From NCBI GenBank assembly GCA_934098555.1, contig CAKOOQ010000026.1, positions 1-15,654 on the forward strand: a DNA stretch of 15,654 nt. The letters are read 5' to 3'. Below the pieces are notes generated by a model. The model worked only from the letters and a program-made list of their open reading frames with translations. It was not told the origin of the DNA and made no database searches. Of this stretch, positions 14,576-15,654 are shown in pieces. Numbering within the stretch: position 1 is the stretch's first letter; each line of letters opens with the position of its first letter. The DNA is from an uncultured Bacilli bacterium. Lineage in GTDB: Bacteria > Bacillota_I > Bacilli_A > RF39 > UBA660. The translations under genes were made by a program, and so were the position numbers.

Positions 14576-15607
14576 ATGATTAACAAGAATTTATATGTTA
14601 ATGTTGTAAGTATGATTCCATTCGTTAACTTTGTAATTTACACCTCTACTATTTGTATCATGATTAATTATGTGATTTCATTTACCAAGACTCTTCAAAA
14701 TTTCAAGAAAGGCACTAATTCTGAACAAATAAGTAAAGAAAAAACTTATAGCATCATTGATATGACAGGTGGAATTTTTATAGCAATAGCTTTTTTAACT
14801 TTAATGTTTCAGCTAATGAAAATTTGGAAATTCATTTCTTTAATGTATTTCCCTAGTATTATTTTATTGTTTTATACAATATACATAAAACCCATGACCT
14901 ATAAATCTTCGACTTTTAAATTTGATTATTATGAATATGGAAGCATAGTTACTTTTTCGCTTATTTTTTTCACCAAAATAAATTATAGTGAGCTTTTTAA
15001 CGCCTTTAATAGTGAAGGAATGCTGCAGGGCATTTGCATTATTTGTTTATTGTTAGAAGTATATACCTGTTTTTATTGTTTAATGTTAAATATATACTTT
15101 TTAATTAAGAACTTACAAAAGATTAATATAAATCGATTCATAAAAAAACATAAAACAGTAATAAAAAAATTTTATGATATTTTTGATTTTGATAACTTAA
15201 TTTTAAAACTTGTTAATACTAACAATTTAATTTTTAATAAAGACGTTAAAAAAAGTAAAAAGATTGTATTATTTTTTCCAAACTTCATTATTGATGTCAT
15301 TAGCTGTTTTTTTAAATATACTTTCTTTTTCTTTTTTTCAATGACTTGCAAACCATTTTTTACAATATTAGATTTAATATTTTCTAAAGTTATGCGGTTA
15401 TCAGAGGTTAACGAAAATTTTGCAAACTACGGATTATCAAAACTAGTTTGGACATTTTCTATAATAATTGTATATATCATTTTGCAAATAAATGATATAT
15501 TTCAACCTAAAATAATAAACATTTATGAGTTTATATCATCTGTTATTATCATTCCAATTATATTAGAAGCACTAATTTCTATAAAAGAAAAATTCAATAA
15601 AGAATAG
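14576..15607 (+). CDS. Multi-pass membrane protein of unknown function, divergent from the nuclease-helicase cassette
   Basis: 343 residues; ATG 14576 follows AAGGTGGTG. Hydrophobic segments lie near residues 11-37, 62-82, 86-104, 121-134, 148-178, 229-260, 289-304 and 313-335, so six to eight membrane spans are likely. The loop between residues ~180 and 228 is Lys/Asn-rich (INRFIKKHKTVIKKF...VKKSKKI) and probably cytosolic. No channel, transporter or enzyme motif is recognised. The composition is more Ile/Phe/Asn/Lys-biased than the housekeeping genes, which would suit acquired DNA. It has a strong promoter of its own facing away from the MazG-like gene. It could be an unrelated gene or a membrane partner of the cassette. 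Complete, with stop codon TAG; the last 47 bases of the window hold nothing recognisable. Confidence 0.75.
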   Translation: MINKNLYVNVVSMIPFVNFVIYTSTICIMINYVISFTKTLQNFKKGTNSEQISKEKTYSIIDMTGGIFIAIAFLTLMFQLMKIWKFISLMYFPSIILLFYTIYIKPMTYKSSTFKFDYYEYGSIVTFSLIFFTKINYSELFNAFNSEGMLQGICIICLLLEVYTCFYCLMLNIYFLIKNLQKININRFIKKHKTVIKKFYDIFDFDNLILKLVNTNNLIFNKDVKKSKKIVLFFPNFIIDVISCFFKYTFFFFFSMTCKPFFTILDLIFSKVMRLSEVNENFANYGLSKLVWTFSIIIVYIILQINDIFQPKIINIYEFISSVIIIPIILEALISIKEKFNKE

Positions 15608-15654
15608 AAGTATTTTCCAGACTGTTGTTAATTAGAATAAATTTTACATGAAAA

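Noticed and set aside
1..15654. Reassignment of TGA to tryptophan, because no gene here ends in TGA
   Set aside because: Conserved proteins such as YchF use TGG for Trp and contain no in-frame TGA. The absence of TGA stops in about 16 genes is weak evidence at this base composition.
1..15654. tRNA, rRNA, CRISPR arrays, insertion sequences
   Set aside because: No cloverleaf, ribosomal RNA segments, regularly spaced repeats or transposase motifs were seen.

Overview
This is an AT-rich window (about one third G+C by eye) with strong Shine-Dalgarno sites, TGn-TATAAT-type promoters, and TTG/GTG as well as ATG starts. The origin-type partition cluster (parA, parB, mscS-like, DUF951, ychF) and a CotF-like spore coat gene point to a low-GC Firmicute (Bacilli/Erysipelotrichia/Clostridia-like, possibly a gut lineage). 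Tryptophan is written TGG and no conserved gene has an internal TGA, so the standard bacterial code fits.

Layout. (1) 1-628, minus: the 5' part of a secreted LamG-type surface protein gene that runs off the left edge. Its signal-sequence region contains a run of 11 G. In this copy the run puts the gene out of frame, so it looks like a phase-variable locus caught in the OFF state. Its start codon also sits in a perfect 9-bp inverted repeat. (2) 629-917: divergent promoter region. (3) 918-1463, plus: a divergent LemA-family membrane protein. (4) 1501-2139, minus: a 43-aa membrane micro-protein, a CotF-like spore coat protein and a 60-aa companion. (5) 2206-5818, minus: an SPL-type radical SAM enzyme, an unknown six-helix membrane protein, a Bax-inhibitor-1 family protein and the ATPase YchF, most separated by clear terminators and promoters. 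(6) 5882-6220: a gene-free stretch. (7) 6221-10407, minus: a tightly overlapping operon parA-parB-mscS-DUF951-AbgT transporter. AbgT separates DUF951 from ychF, which usually follow one another in Firmicutes. (8) 10600-14440, minus: a three-gene cassette of a MazG-like nucleotide pyrophosphohydrolase, a fused PD-(D/E)XK nuclease/SF1 helicase (DUF2075/Schlafen-3-type), and a 523-aa protein of unknown function. (9) 14576-15607, plus: a divergent multi-pass membrane protein of unknown function.

How the parts fit. Region 7 is housekeeping: chromosome partitioning, osmotic safety valve and a conserved small protein. Region 8 with 9 looks like an accessory module inserted beside parA. The nuclease-helicase plus nucleotide hydrolase combination is a plausible anti-phage or nucleic-acid surveillance system, and the 523-aa protein is its least understood part. 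The two strongest leads are the poly-G contingency locus at the left end and this cassette.
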